Source: Lycorma delicatula
Lineage: Eukaryota > Arthropoda > Insecta > Hemiptera > Fulgoridae
Assembly: GCF_047948215.1 (NCBI RefSeq)
Contig: NC_134460.1
Span: forward strand, 124,943,324 to 125,007,323
Reading direction: 5' to 3'
DNA length: 64,000 bases
Part shown: one piece after another, positions 47,901-58,405 of the stretch
How positions within the stretch are numbered: the stretch's first letter is position 1
Layout: every line of letters starts with the position of its first letter
Translations under genes and position numbers: made by a program
The notes under the pieces: model-generated
Told to the model about the DNA's origin: nothing
Seen by the model: only the letters and a program-made list of their open reading frames with translations
Database searches by the model: none

Positions 47901-48384
47901 ACGGCTGGTGCAGATTTCTGTGAATAAAAAAAAGTAATCTTATTATCTTCTTAGTTTTCCAAGTGATTTGGAAAATTATTTAAAATATTTAATTCAGTGT
48001 TTTTAAAGACCCTATATATGTTGTTAATGCCCGGGAGTTTTCTTCGTTTTTTTTTTTTTTTGTTTAGTAATTCTGCTATCTTTAATTTATCTCTTTATTT
48101 ATATGTAAATTAATTCAAGTACATTGTTGAAATAAAATGCAGATAGATGATTGTGGTGAATTATGGGGGGGGGGGGAGGGGTTGTTGCTTACAATTTAGG
48201 TTTTATTTTTTCTTTATTGCAATTCTTTTTTGAGTATTTAAATTATAAAATTGAATATTAATGCTTGCGGAATAATCCTAAATTTTTTATATTTTATTTA
48301 GATTTTTTATATTTATTAGTATCTTATTTTATTTCTTAAACTATTATTTATAATCGCATCAAAAATTAGTCATTAGCGACTTAT
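47901..48384. other. AT-rich DNA with a G12 run
   Basis: Only a 12-base G run at 48165-48176 stands out. Confidence 0.6.
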
Positions 48385-48595
48385 CAGTGTAATGAAATTG
48401 GTATCGGTAAATATGTAGTCTTGAACAAATTTCAGGCCGACCATTCTTGAGACGTGTGGTTAATTGAAACCCGATGACCAAAGAACACCGATATCGACGA
48501 TCTAGTATTCTAATCCTAATAAAAGTAACTACGTAGTAGGATATGAATCTGGGCGACTTAGAAATCAGCTGATTTACGACGACGAGTTTACTAGT
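48385..48595 (-). mobile_element. tRNA-derived SINE family 1 variant, decayed
   Basis: Minus strand: AAATCAGCTGATTTCTAAGT head remnant, body TCGATATCGGTGTTCTTTGG, TTTCAATTAACCACACGTCT, ending near ACATATTTACCGATACC. Box B is mutated. No target duplication found. Confidence 0.75.
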
Positions 48596-48599
48596 AATC

Positions 48600-49390
48600 T
48601 AGAACAATCTGTAATTATTAATACTGGAGCTTTGTGTATGGCTTAATGCTGGAACAAATTGTGAGATGACGGCAAATTTTAAATTAACAGAGAACGGCAA
48701 GGTTAATAACAAAACATGTGTTGATAAACTGTTAAATGTTGAAAAGGGTGAATTCACTATAGAAACACTACCTACATTAGAATCAAGGTTATTTTAATTT
48801 TAAAGCTTTTTGTAAAACTTTTATTGGAAAAGTTTTTTAAACTTAAAATTATTAAAAAATTACTATAATTTTATTGGAATTTACTGAAAAATTTTCAGGA
48901 TTTATCCCATAAAATTACTATTAAAAAACTTTTTCAACATATTGAATTTGGTTACGTTATTCAATTTAACATTTCATTAGTCGATTTTCAAGATTTTTTT
49001 AAACGTTATACATTTGTTAGGTGCTCTTTAACAATACAGAAACTTGGTTTTAGTCCATTTGAAGAATGAATGTATGAGTGAAAATATAAATATATATATA
49101 TAAGAATGAATTGAATATATGTTGGAAGTGACTAGACAAGATTCGCATCTAAAATTTGAATCATTTCTATTTCTAAATACCTACCAGTTAACACCTGTTT
49201 GGTTTTTGACGTGGCAGATCTTTATATTTTAAAGTTACTGTACTTTTTTTTACTAAAAGTTCCTCTTATTTCGATTTTATGGACATAAAAAACATACATT
49301 TGTCTTTTTAACTTTTTTTAACGTTCACCTTCCTTTATAAAATTAATTTTTTTTAATACCTTCTTTTTTGGCTCATGTCTCAAAATTAAG
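48600..49390. other. AT-rich DNA, nothing recognised
   Basis: No gene or repeat identified. Confidence 0.5.
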
Positions 49391-49392
49391 TA

Positions 49393-49420
49393 CAGAGTGA
49401 TTAAAAAAACGGGAAATTTT
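49393..49420 (+). repeat. left terminal inverted repeat of mariner
   Basis: Starts CAGAGTGATT after a TA dinucleotide and ends ACGGGAAATTTT; pairs with 50706-50733. Confidence 0.92.
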
Positions 49421-49519
49421 AAAAATTAAATAACGTTAATGAAAAATTTTTTTTAGAAAATGAATTTTATTTCATGTAAATGTACAAATGTTGCCATTTT
49501 AGCATACATACATTTTAGT

Positions 49520-50620
49520 TTATTTTTTAAAGATGAGATCTTGCAGGTGACCTCCTCTTCTACGTAAACACTCACGAAGTCTCTTCGTTAAATTTTTCAT
49601 GGTTTGACGTAACATCTCAACTGGAATTTCCGCAATTGCTTCTCGGATCTTTGCCTTCAGTTCTTCCGTTGTAGCAGGTCTACTATGGAACACTTTGCTT
49701 TTAAGGTGACCCCGCAAAAAGTAATCGCAAGCTGAGAGATCAGGCGATCTGGGAGGCCATCTAATGTCACTATTTCGTGAAATGACACGTTGTCCAAACA
49801 ATCGGCGTACAGCTGCCATCGATATTCGTGCAGTATGTGACGTTGCTCCGTCTTGTTGAAACCAGGCTGTGTTAAGAATCGGTGGAAATCTCTTTTGTTG
49901 TTCCACAACAAAGGTTTCAAGCACGGCTACGTAACTAGCCGACGTCACTGTAATCGCAAGACCGTTGTCATCCTCAGAAAAAATAAGGGGCTATAACACC
50001 GTAAGATGGCATAGCACACCACACGGTCACTTTCTGGCTGTGCAACGGACGCTGGTGTAGCTGCGTTGGATTTTTTGTGCCCAGTATCTGAAATTTTGCT
50101 TGTTAACAAATCCACTGAGGTGGAAATGCGCTTCGTCTGACATCCCCAGTTCGTGAACAAACTCTTCGTTATCATTTATCTTCTGAAGCATTACATTACA
50201 GAATTGTGCTTGCACAACTGCATCGTTCGGTTTCAGTTCTTGGACGATCTGCAACTTGTACGGATGGTATTGCAAGTCCTTCACTAACATTCTTCGAACA
50301 CTTGAACTATGCAATTGTAAAGATGCTGAGAGACGACGGATTGACCTATGTGGACTTCGTGTGATAGCATCTTGTAAAGCTTGAACATTCTGTGGTGTAC
50401 GGACGGTTTGCTCACGGCCTGGAGGTTTCTTTTTCATTGCCGAACCGGTTTCCTCAAAATTAGATATCCGTGTTTTAATTGCATGTGCTGATGGAACACG
50501 GTCGTGCCGTCCCAGATTAAAATGACGGCGAAATTCTCTACGCGCTCCCTCCACACTGACATTGTTTTTGTAAAACGCTTTGATAGCAAATGCACGTTGC
50601 GCACCACTCCAAGGATCCAT
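49520..50620 (-). pseudogene. mariner transposase with 41 residues between second and third Asp, two homopolymer frameshifts
   Basis: Cut-and-paste transposase, about 365 codons from the Met at 50620 (MDPWSGAQRAF), which fits the family better than the longer upstream extension of the frame. Order: N-terminal helix-turn-helix (GARREFRRHFN), a linker with TRISNFEETGS, second DNA-binding region (RSIRRLSASLQLHSSSVRR), catalytic Asp in GMSDEAHFHL, frame shift, VTVWCA-equivalent block, second shift, then WFQQDGATSHT (second Asp) and RSPDLSACDYF (third Asp). Exactly 41 residues separate the second and third Asp, as in the DD41D (rosa-like) lineage rather than DD34D. The first shift is in an A6 run near 50080, where A7 restores the homologous frame; the second is in a T6 run near 49983. 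The three catalytic Asp are intact. Confidence 0.92.
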
Positions 50621-50705
50621 GACAACTAATTGGCAGATTAGGTTAGAGAGGCTGGTGCCACTTATCAAGTGGTACCATTCGCCCACAACTACCAACACAA
50701 CTTTC

Positions 50706-50733
50706 AAAATTTCCCGTTTCTTTGAATCACCTG
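50706..50733 (-). repeat. right terminal inverted repeat of mariner
   Basis: Complement reads CAGGTGATTCAAAG then AAACGGGAAATTTT; pairs with 49393-49420. Confidence 0.92.
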
Positions 50734-50755
50734 TATATGTATAAAATTTCAAATC

Positions 50756-50779
50756 TATATATATATATATATATATATA
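50756..50779. repeat. (TA)n microsatellite
   Basis: 24-bp TA run just outside the mariner. Confidence 0.95.
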
Positions 50780-51274
50780 CTTTTTTTTTATTTTACCTGT
50801 TTAAATCAACGCTATTGTATCTATAAAATTGTCATTATTATTCTTTGTTAAGAATATAATATTCATTCCTTGTTTCTTTGAAGACTAAATATTGGTTTAT
50901 GAATTGCATTAAGAAGATTTCATAACTAATAATCACTTTGTTCAGGTAAGTTTATTGTGACGCTGATATGAATTTTTGCTATTTGCAAATCAAAGAGTTT
51001 AATAGATGGTCATGGCTTAAAATTAATGGTTTAAATTAATCTTTGATTTACTTTTTCTTATATTTCCTTTTAAATTTTATTTGTGTTTCAAAAAAATATG
51101 TGTTTAAAAGCGTTAAAAGAGAAATTTATTAAGGTGTTTTTATAAATTAATTGTATGATTTTGATCTGTTTCAAAATATATACGTGATATATTGACATAA
51201 AAGAATATATAATTATAAAAGAAGTAATTTATTGTACAATAAAAGAAGAAAATATTTTAATCCATAAAAGTACG

Positions 51275-51297
51275 AATAATAATAATAATAATAATAA
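51275..51297. repeat. (TAA)n microsatellite
   Basis: AAT/TAA units over about 23 bp. Confidence 0.95.
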
Positions 51298-51814
51298 AAG
51301 AAAAAAACCATAAAAAGTAGTTTCTTCGTTTTAATATAATTAAAGATTATAGTACTTTGCATATCACTTACTGTATTAAATTGTAAACAATATACACGAT
51401 TGTTTACAGTTGTATTTTCAATATTCTACCGACATGCAATGTTAACCTTTATGTCCGTGCAATTTGTCGATTATTCTATTTAGTGTAGGCTTACTCATTT
51501 GGCCAAACGCGATCCTGTGCTTGTTTGTCGGAACGATTTTTGTATTTATACGTGTGTGTTTGTGTATCGATGTGAAAAGGGTACGTGAGGAGGTATGGGG
51601 AAGTGGTCGGGTGAGTTGTATGGAACGGTAGGTCGATTGGATCCACTCATTAAAGTTCAGTCCTTTATGACGTACATCAAGAGGTGATTTATAGTTGCCT
51701 TTGCGACATTAAATATCCATTTTCGTAATGCGCGGCGGCCAGCTTGTGGTATGGCTGGAAGTGAGTATAGGGTGGTACCAGCTCTATTTCCATTTCATGC
51801 ATTAATTATTCCAC

Positions 51815-51833
51815 CTAACCTAACCTAACCTAC
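51815..51833. repeat. short interstitial (CCTAA)n run
   Basis: CCTAACCTAACCTAACCTA, three and four-fifths units of the arthropod telomere pentamer (TTAGG on the other strand). Too short to show a telomere scar by itself. Confidence 0.9.
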
Positions 51834-53131
51834 TCACGGACTCGCTATATCTCTCGCCACTGCTCTCTTCTTGTGGACTGATATTCTCGTGCTACTCTTT
51901 CCTAAATTATTATTAGTACTAGTGGCTTATTTCCAATTTTTTATATATTCTTTTTTTTACTTTTACATTTTTATTGATATGGTGGTGTGTACTCGTGATA
52001 AATTTATAACCGTATATTTTTGTAATGATGATTAATTTTCATTTAGACACACGTGCGCGCATTTAGTTACCTATATTATACTAATAAATGTCTCTTAATT
52101 TTTTTTAAATCCATTTTTATTTTAGCGGTAAAGTTATAAAATTTATTGAATCGTTTATTTAGTATGTCATGAAGTATTATATAAAAACGAATCTAAACAT
52201 TTTTTTTTTTTTTAAATTGTCAAAAGAATATTAATATTACATTAGTATTTTAAGTGCATTGTTTTTTTTAAATATTTGACGCGAAAGCTTGACAAAGTAG
52301 TCTTTTTTTATTATGTTGGTTTTAAATTGATAGTTCTGCAAGCAGCTGACCGTCTATATTTGACATTTATTTCAATTTTCTACTTTAAATTGATTCATGA
52401 ATTTTTCTTTTTTATTCCTCTATTGATGATTTGTTGGTTATATAAGCTGAATAAGAAAATAGGTAAGGGAACCCGTATAAAAGTAAAAACCACTGACTGA
52501 AAAAAATTGTTAATTTAGGCAGTATCTAATTAACTAATTGTTATAATAAATTATTGTACTTTTAACATGAATAAACTTCTAATAATATTCATTGAAATAC
52601 GAAGGATCCACTGAACTTCAAGAAGTTTCGATTTCATCTGTCTTTTAACAGATTTTCAGGCCGACAGATCTCCGATTGGAAACTGTTGGTCAAGTGTTTA
52701 ACTCTACTTCAAGTATTCTTTAGAAATTTTTACAGAATTATTTTCTTTCAGTACCAATATTTTGTAAATCTATTTTCCAAAATATTCTTTTAATATCCAT
52801 ATTTAAACACTATTATTTATTCTGGTTTTTTACTTTCTTTTTGCATAACCAGTCTTTATGAGGTATAGTTCCCCTTGCTACTACTAAACCGTATGTTTAA
52901 AAATATTAAATAAAATTAAACTTATATTTTAATAATGTTAAATACTTATGTTTAAAATTGAATAAGTTAAAAAGAGAGTCTCTTTGAATACATTGTTTCC
53001 TTTTATTATTTAAAGAAAAATCTTGCAAAATATGGATTTAAATCTTCTTTGATCGTTTAAAGCTATCATCAAATTAACAAAAAACTATATAAATTCATTA
53101 AGACGTTATATGATGGTCAAGTTGTTTCATG

Positions 53132-53415
53132 AAACCCACCGGGTTGGTCTAGTGGTGAACTCATCGCAAATTAGCTGATTTCGAACTCTAGAATTCTAAG
53201 GTTCAAATTCTAGTAAAGGCTTTTATACGGATTTGAATACTAGATCGTGGATACCTAAGTTCTTTGGTGGTTGGGTTTTAATTAACCAGACATCTCAGAA
53301 ATGTCGACCTAGACTGTACAAGAGTATGCTTCATTTACATTAATACGTATAATTTTCATTCATCCTCTGAAGTAATACTTTACGGTGATTCCGGAGGCCA
53401 AACAGAAAAAGAATA
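53132..53415 (+). mobile_element. tRNA-derived SINE, family 1, with 14-bp target duplication
   Basis: Starts with the family head CCACCGGGTTGGTCTAGTGG but lacks CGCGTCTT before the CAAATTAGCTGATTT segment. Box B region AGGTTCAAATTCTAG. Body and end AACAGAAAAAGAA are conserved. CAAGTTGTTTCATG (53118-53131) and CAAGTTGTTACATG (53416-53429) form a target duplication with one mismatch. Confidence 0.9.
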
Positions 53416-53524
53416 CAAGTTGTTACATGGAATCGGTTTGCTGTTAGCTAGTTAAAAGAAATGGAAATAATACAGAATTTTGTCGTGAATACCAATAAAT
53501 AGTTATAATATTCATATATATATA

Positions 53525-53555
<31 letters not shown>

Positions 53556-53573
53556 CATATATATATTATATAT

Positions 53574-53658
53574 CATATGTAGATTAGATGCGCTTTGTCT
53601 AAAGCGCATCTAATCTACATATGGTTTGTCGGAACATATGATTCCGACAAACCATATG
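53574..53658. repeat. two adjacent perfect hairpins (23-bp and 17/18-bp arms)
   Basis: First hairpin: arms 53574-53596 and 53601-53623, 23 bp perfect, loop GTCT. Second: arms 53618-53634 and 53642-53658, 17 bp perfect (18 with the next pair), loop CATATGA. They overlap at ACATATG. The word TTTGTCGGAACATAT recurs downstream (about 53659-53673) and can pair alternatively with the second hairpin's right arm. A TA-rich run (53514-53572) precedes. Confidence 0.95.
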
Positions 53659-53679
53659 TTTGTCGGAACATATAGTTGG

Positions 53680-54492
53680 AGGACGACGACAAATCAAGAA
53701 TAAATCTAAACTTCAAGAACAAAAATTAATAAACTGGATAAAAAAATAATATGAGATTAATAATTTTGTTTGAAACTATTAGTTAGTTTTTATTATGTAA
53801 AAGTCAACGAAAGAAAGGAAGACTAAAATTAAGGGTGCAATTAATAATGTAAATCATGGAAATTAGCGCTTTGAGACCTGTCACTTGCTGAGAAGATAAG
53901 GGAAATTCAGACCACTGGGGAATTACATTAACAATTCTAAATTGTTAACTGAAGATGGATTGATAACGCTCACTTTAGGAATAACGCATTAATTAAAACA
54001 ACTCAGAGTTAATGGAAATCATTATTAAAACAACTATAATGATTCTTATAAATAACCATAATTATAGATTATCGATAATTTTTTTTTAATGTGATATCTT
54101 GTTCCCAAAGTGTTCATTAATTGTGTTTACGATTTCATTGTATTTTATTTGTTACTGTTAAATTCGATTAATATATGTGATAATCCTGCAAATTTTATTT
54201 TTAATAATTACTCTTTTTCTTGGTAAAAAAATTCTAAAGTCAGTTCTCGCTGTAGATTTATTATAAAATGATTTTAGCAATGACGGACGGGAATAATTGT
54301 TCATTTTTAACTTACTATATTTGGAACGGCAAACAGAATTACATTTTTTTCGAGTTTGGCCGACTGAAGACCACGTAAAGCAACATTTTACATTCATTTC
54401 TTTTTTTCTGAGCGTTTTGTTTGCTGGTCTTCCAATATTTCTTCATTTTTTCCCTTTAATTTGCCTTCTTTCTTCTTACTATAAATTTATAG
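53680..54492. other. AT-rich DNA, no gene recognised
   Basis: Opposite-strand frames at 54158-54397 (minus) and 54297-54542 (plus) overlap; the minus one has a Cys/Lys-rich start (KCCFTW...KKCNSVC) but I cannot assign it. Confidence 0.4.
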
Positions 54493-55060
54493 TCATCCCT
54501 TGCCGTAAGGGTTGGTCATATCAAAAATTAAGATTTAGGTAATGTTTAGAGGACTACCGACTACTGTAAACCGATTCGATGTTGTGTCTATTAAGAAAGG
54601 TATGATTCTTTTTTGTCTTCGAAACCCCATTTTTTCCACCCCCTGTAACAATGGTTGGTGATATCAAAAAACTTTACTGGGATCAATTTTAGGCCCTTAT
54701 CCAAAGAATAGCAGGAATTTTAAATAAATTCGATATTTTACTTTATAAGAAAAATCTTCCAATTTCAGAAACATTTTGGTCATCCCTTGTGGTAAGGGTT
54801 TTTTCATATCAAAAATTCTTCCAGACAAAAGTTTTAGGTCATGTTTAGAGGACTAACGAATACTTTAAACCGATTCGATACTGTGCCTATTAAGGAAGGT
54901 ATGATTTATTTTTGTCTTCGAAACCCAATTTTTTCCACCCGATGGGCCAGTCTGATATCAGAAGACTTTATTTAGATCCGTTTTAGGCCGTTATCCAAAG
55001 AATAGTAGGAACTTTAAACGAATTCGATATTTTACTTAATAAGAAAATTATAGCGATATT
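54493..55060 (+). repeat. tandem dimer of a 287-bp unit
   Basis: Unit 1 starts TCATCCCTTGCCGTAAGGGT at 54493, unit 2 TCATCCCTTGTGGTAAGGGT at 54780. Both then share TCATATCAAAAATT, TGTTTAGAGGACTA, AAACCGATTCGAT, CTTCGAAACCC, TTTTTTCCACCC and CCAAAGAATAG. The units differ at many sites, so the duplication is not recent. Might be a satellite fragment or an internal repeat of a larger element. Confidence 0.85.
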
Positions 55061-57214
55061 TTGATTTTTCAAAAAAGCCCCCCCATTTCAACCACCATGG
55101 TCCGATTTTGTCCATTAACTCTACCGTGATTTTGGGTCGTTTCTAATATGTATGAATTTGAAAGTGATTGGCACAAAATTACGGCAGCTATCGTGTCCAT
55201 AAGAAAGTGAAATATATATAAACTTTTAACTGACGGTGGTTTTGGGGCTGGGGATGTGAAACGCGAAGATATGTCGAAATTTTCCCAAGTCGAATCATGG
55301 TACTCATTGCAATGGGTAGCTTTCTTATGAAATCTACCTAAAATCACACAACAGTATACTAAATGAATAGATACAATTAAATTCGAATACATTTTTTAAC
55401 CTTAATTACGTGACTTTAATAATTCAGATGAATCGTCAGCAGCAGCAGCAGAAGATAGATTGATAACAGCCACTGTTACTGAAGATGATAAAAAGATGAA
55501 AATGTTGTAATTAATGGAGAAAACAGAGGCGAAATGAAAAATCTAATATTTTTCCATCTTTGAAAAATAAATATCTTCAGTGTAAAGCAAGCCGCTTCAA
55601 GCATATATGTGTAACTACGAGAAAAACTCTTGTATATTTTTCTAACACCGGTTTATTTGAATTGCCTTTTATTAGTACTGGTGGTAGCTTTAATGAAAGT
55701 TTCGTATTATTCAGTTTAGGTTGAATAAAGTTTATATTATGTGAAATATTAGAAAGAAGTAAATCTGTAGTCGTCATCGTACTTTCATTCATTCGATCTT
55801 TCCTTTTAGTTGATGCAACTGAAGTAGGAGGAAATTAAAAAGTCCCATAGCGGTTCTCTAGGGCCTACAAAACCGTAAGAAGTTCAATGAAAAGCTCTGA
55901 TTTCTCCAGGGTAGGTTGAAACACAACATAAGCTTACAAAATAGAAATGTGCACAAGGCGTGGTACAGTAATATGAACCTTCCTAAAACTTATTCTATAA
56001 ACCACATCTTGAAACGTCTGACGGGTGTAATTAACTTGGTAAATCTAAACAATATTATTAATCATGGTATAACTTTATTTTAGAATTAACTTCGTAGTGT
56101 GTCTGTCTGTCTGTCCGTCTATTTATTCTTCTTTTTTTTATTATAAATTCAGCACGTCTATTCATATTTCTCTTTTCTTGTAGTACTTTTACTTGTAACT
56201 TTTTCTTCGTGTTTTTTTTTTTATTTCCTTTCCTTTTTCTCTTTCTCCATCTGCTTTTTTTCTCCATCTGCAACATTAGTTTTCGTTTTTAAAGTTATTT
56301 TATTCGTAATTAATTTACTGTTTTGTTTTGTTTTTTTTTTTTTAAAGTTTTGAATGTGATTAAAATAATTTTTTATTAACATTATTAAATGTACCATAAT
56401 TATTGGTAGTTGTATATTTATTTTAAATTCTTCTAATAAATAAATTCAAATTTAATCGAAACTAGATCTGATTTTTTTTTTTTTAGGCTGTAGCCTACAT
56501 ACAACTCTATAATAGAATAGCCTAGAACTCTATAATAGAATAGTCTAGAACATTTTTTTCTAAATATTTATAAGGATAAATTCTTAATTTGCTTACTGGT
56601 TATATTATTTTTCCTCTCTTTATTTTATGTTAGCCATTTATCAGATATCTCGATCACTGTCTTTGTCAGAATTTATGAAAAGATTAATTTGGTATTTAGA
56701 ATAATGATAAAATGTAGAGGTTTATTTTCCATTTCAATTGCTGTTCTAAAATAAACTGTTTTGCTACTATTACAATCTCTGACCCATTACAGAACGATTA
56801 TTGTCCCTAAAATATGTATTAATCTTCCACGTTTTCACCGATTGATTTATGAATATAAAATAATTGGTTGTTAAGCTATTGATATTTTCTTCGTACTATA
56901 TATAATCTGTATTCTCTATTATAAAAGCAAAATATTATTTGACAACCTTCTGAACATTTTGCCACTGTGTGTGCTCTTAACTTACTCTATTTAACCTAAT
57001 GACTATATCATTTTAAAAAACAGCTTATCAAATTCCAGTTTAATTTCCTCGAGCGCTTTCGGCCATTATACCATCTTCAAGAGGAATATAATTATGATTA
57101 AAATTATAAAACTACCATAATTGAATTATATGTATAACAATTGATTGTCATTTTATTATTCGACAAAATTTAGAGTTTATGTAAGTGACTACTTCCGTAT
57201 TGTAATAGTTTCTC
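55061..57214. other. AT-rich DNA, no gene recognised
   Basis: Frames at 55069-55392, 55577-55792 and 56058-56276 (all minus) lack motifs; the last is Lys/Arg-rich from pyrimidine-rich DNA with a short TGTC run at about 56100. Confidence 0.45.
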
Positions 57215-57480
57215 AATTGTTATCCACCGCAGTAAGTTCGAATGACCCCTACTGTCCTTACTGCGGCGACCCGGATACCCCAGAACATGTTGTGTTCTGG
57301 TGCTCGCAGTGGAATGAATACCGCCTAGCTTGCTGGGCGATTACCGGACCGCTCAACGTGGAGAATATCATCGCCACCATCTTGCGGAACCCCAAGAGTT
57401 TTGCAGGGTTCGTGGTGAGTATTCCTCAGGTGCAGAATCGGGGGGGGGGGGGGGGGGCTCGAGGATGAGGTGCTCGCGTG
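57215..57480 (+). pseudogene. LINE C-terminal zinc-knuckle fragment
   Basis: Plus-strand frame 57145-57468 is homologous to LINE second-frame C-termini from about 57235: CPYCGDPDTPEHVVFWC, a complete CX2CX7HX4C motif, then WNEYRLACWAITGPL and a helix-like tail. This motif lies behind the reverse transcriptase in R1/Jockey-type elements. Homology starts abruptly, so the copy is strongly 5'-truncated. A G18 run at 57440-57457 follows at the 3' end of the frame and makes the true frame end uncertain. Confidence 0.85.
57440..57457. repeat. G18 homopolymer
   Basis: Eighteen consecutive G bases in the plus strand; a likely site of length error in sequencing. Confidence 0.98.
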
Positions 57481-57714
57481 AGAATATTTCTCGCGGGCCA
57501 CCCGCAGGATAGATAATAACATTATATATTGTATATTTTATTACAATAATATTCTGAAAAAGGTCATATTGACATAGAAAACGATTGATATAAACGATGA
57601 AAATCAATATAGAAAATACCTATCGATGTAGACGAGATATTAAATTTAGCAACAGAATTTCTAGATTATTTATTTTTGTATTGATTAATTCACCATAAAA
57701 GCTTCGAAGCTTAT

Positions 57715-57804
57715 GCATGGGATATGAAATGGAAATTTTGTTGCGTATGAAAAATGCTGTGCCTGTCCGGGAATCGAACCCGGTACCTCCGGATAGTTTT
57801 AAGT
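57715..57804 (-). mobile_element. tRNA-derived SINE family 2-like fragment
   Basis: Minus strand: CCGGAGGTACCGGGTTCGAT (box B GGGTTCGATTCC), then GGCACAGCATTTTTCATACG and CAACAAAATTTCC. Matches the second half of family 2. The box A half is replaced by sequence continuing into repeat X, so this may be a hybrid or X may have arisen from such a SINE. Confidence 0.65.
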
Positions 57805-58405
57805 ACGGTATTACTTTCCGTCACACGGTGGGATTGGGGAGAGAAAATAAATTTTCTTTACGTTTTGAGGTGTGGGAAATAAGAAAATACTATTCACTTA
57901 AAATGTAATTCCTTATATAGGCTTATTTATAAAATTTCTTGATCGAAAATCTGAAAAACTACTTCATCAATTTCATTCAAATGTAGATCATATGAAGTTG
58001 TCCATGTAAGAATTTGATGAAGATTGGTTGAGTCATTCTTTGGTTATGTTCAATTAAAGACCAATAATAGATGATCAGTGATTTTGATGTATTTTTCACA
58101 TTCGCTTATGCAGTGAGTTACAGTGGTGAAATGTGTTTAAACTTGATGTTTATATATATAGGGTCTACTCTTTAATTTTAATTATTTCACTAAATTACGG
58201 CAACAATTCAGTTTTCTTATAAACAGAAAATATATTTTAATATTAAATAAATAAAAAAATTATATTTCTTTTAGTTTTCTCATTTAATTTGTGTTTAGTA
58301 TATTTTTGTCCAAAATATTTCACAAAATAATTACACAAAAATTATTATATAAAATAAGATAACGAAAAGTCGGTCTTGCGCAGAATTGCGCAAGAATTCT
58401 TTTAA
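57805..58405 (+). repeat. repeat X, copy 1
   Basis: Homologous to 62050-61210 read in reverse. Shared landmarks in order: ACGGTATT.CTTTC, TGGGATTNGGGG, TTTCTTTACGTTTT, GGTTGAGTC / GGTCGAGTC, GAATTACAGTGGTGA-like word, TTCTTATAAACAG.AAATATATTTTAAT, ACGAAAAGTCGGTCTT / ACGAAAAGTCAGTCTT. Ends with a perfect hairpin CTTGCGCA-GAAT-TGCGCAAG (58375-58394). No coding motif. Element type unknown. Confidence 0.75.

Larger units (their letters stand above)
49393..50733 (-). mobile_element. nearly intact mariner element with inverted ends and TA sites
   Basis: 1341-bp element. The ends 49393-49420 and 50706-50733 are inverted repeats sharing GTGATT and the 14-bp core AAACGGGAAATTTT, with a one-base offset and a few changes. 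TA dinucleotides flank both sides (49391-49392, 50734-50735), the normal mariner target duplication. The transposase occupies most of the interior on the minus strand. The intact ends and long frames suggest a comparatively recent insertion. Confidence 0.92.
50780..53117. other. AT-rich DNA with a GC-richer patch at 51.5-51.9 kb, no gene recognised
   Basis: The patch at about 51530-51900 has GTGAGT-like words, GCGCGGCGGCC and the CCTAA run, and might be an untranslated exon or promoter, without evidence. The plus frame at 52276-52500 is aromatic-rich chance coding. Confidence 0.35.

Noticed and set aside
51815..51833. telomere-fusion scar
   Set aside because: Fewer than four units of the pentamer and no second landmark of a fusion.
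56058..56276. basic nuclear protein on the minus strand
   Set aside because: Lys/Arg-rich frame from pyrimidine-rich DNA with a TGTC run; compositional.
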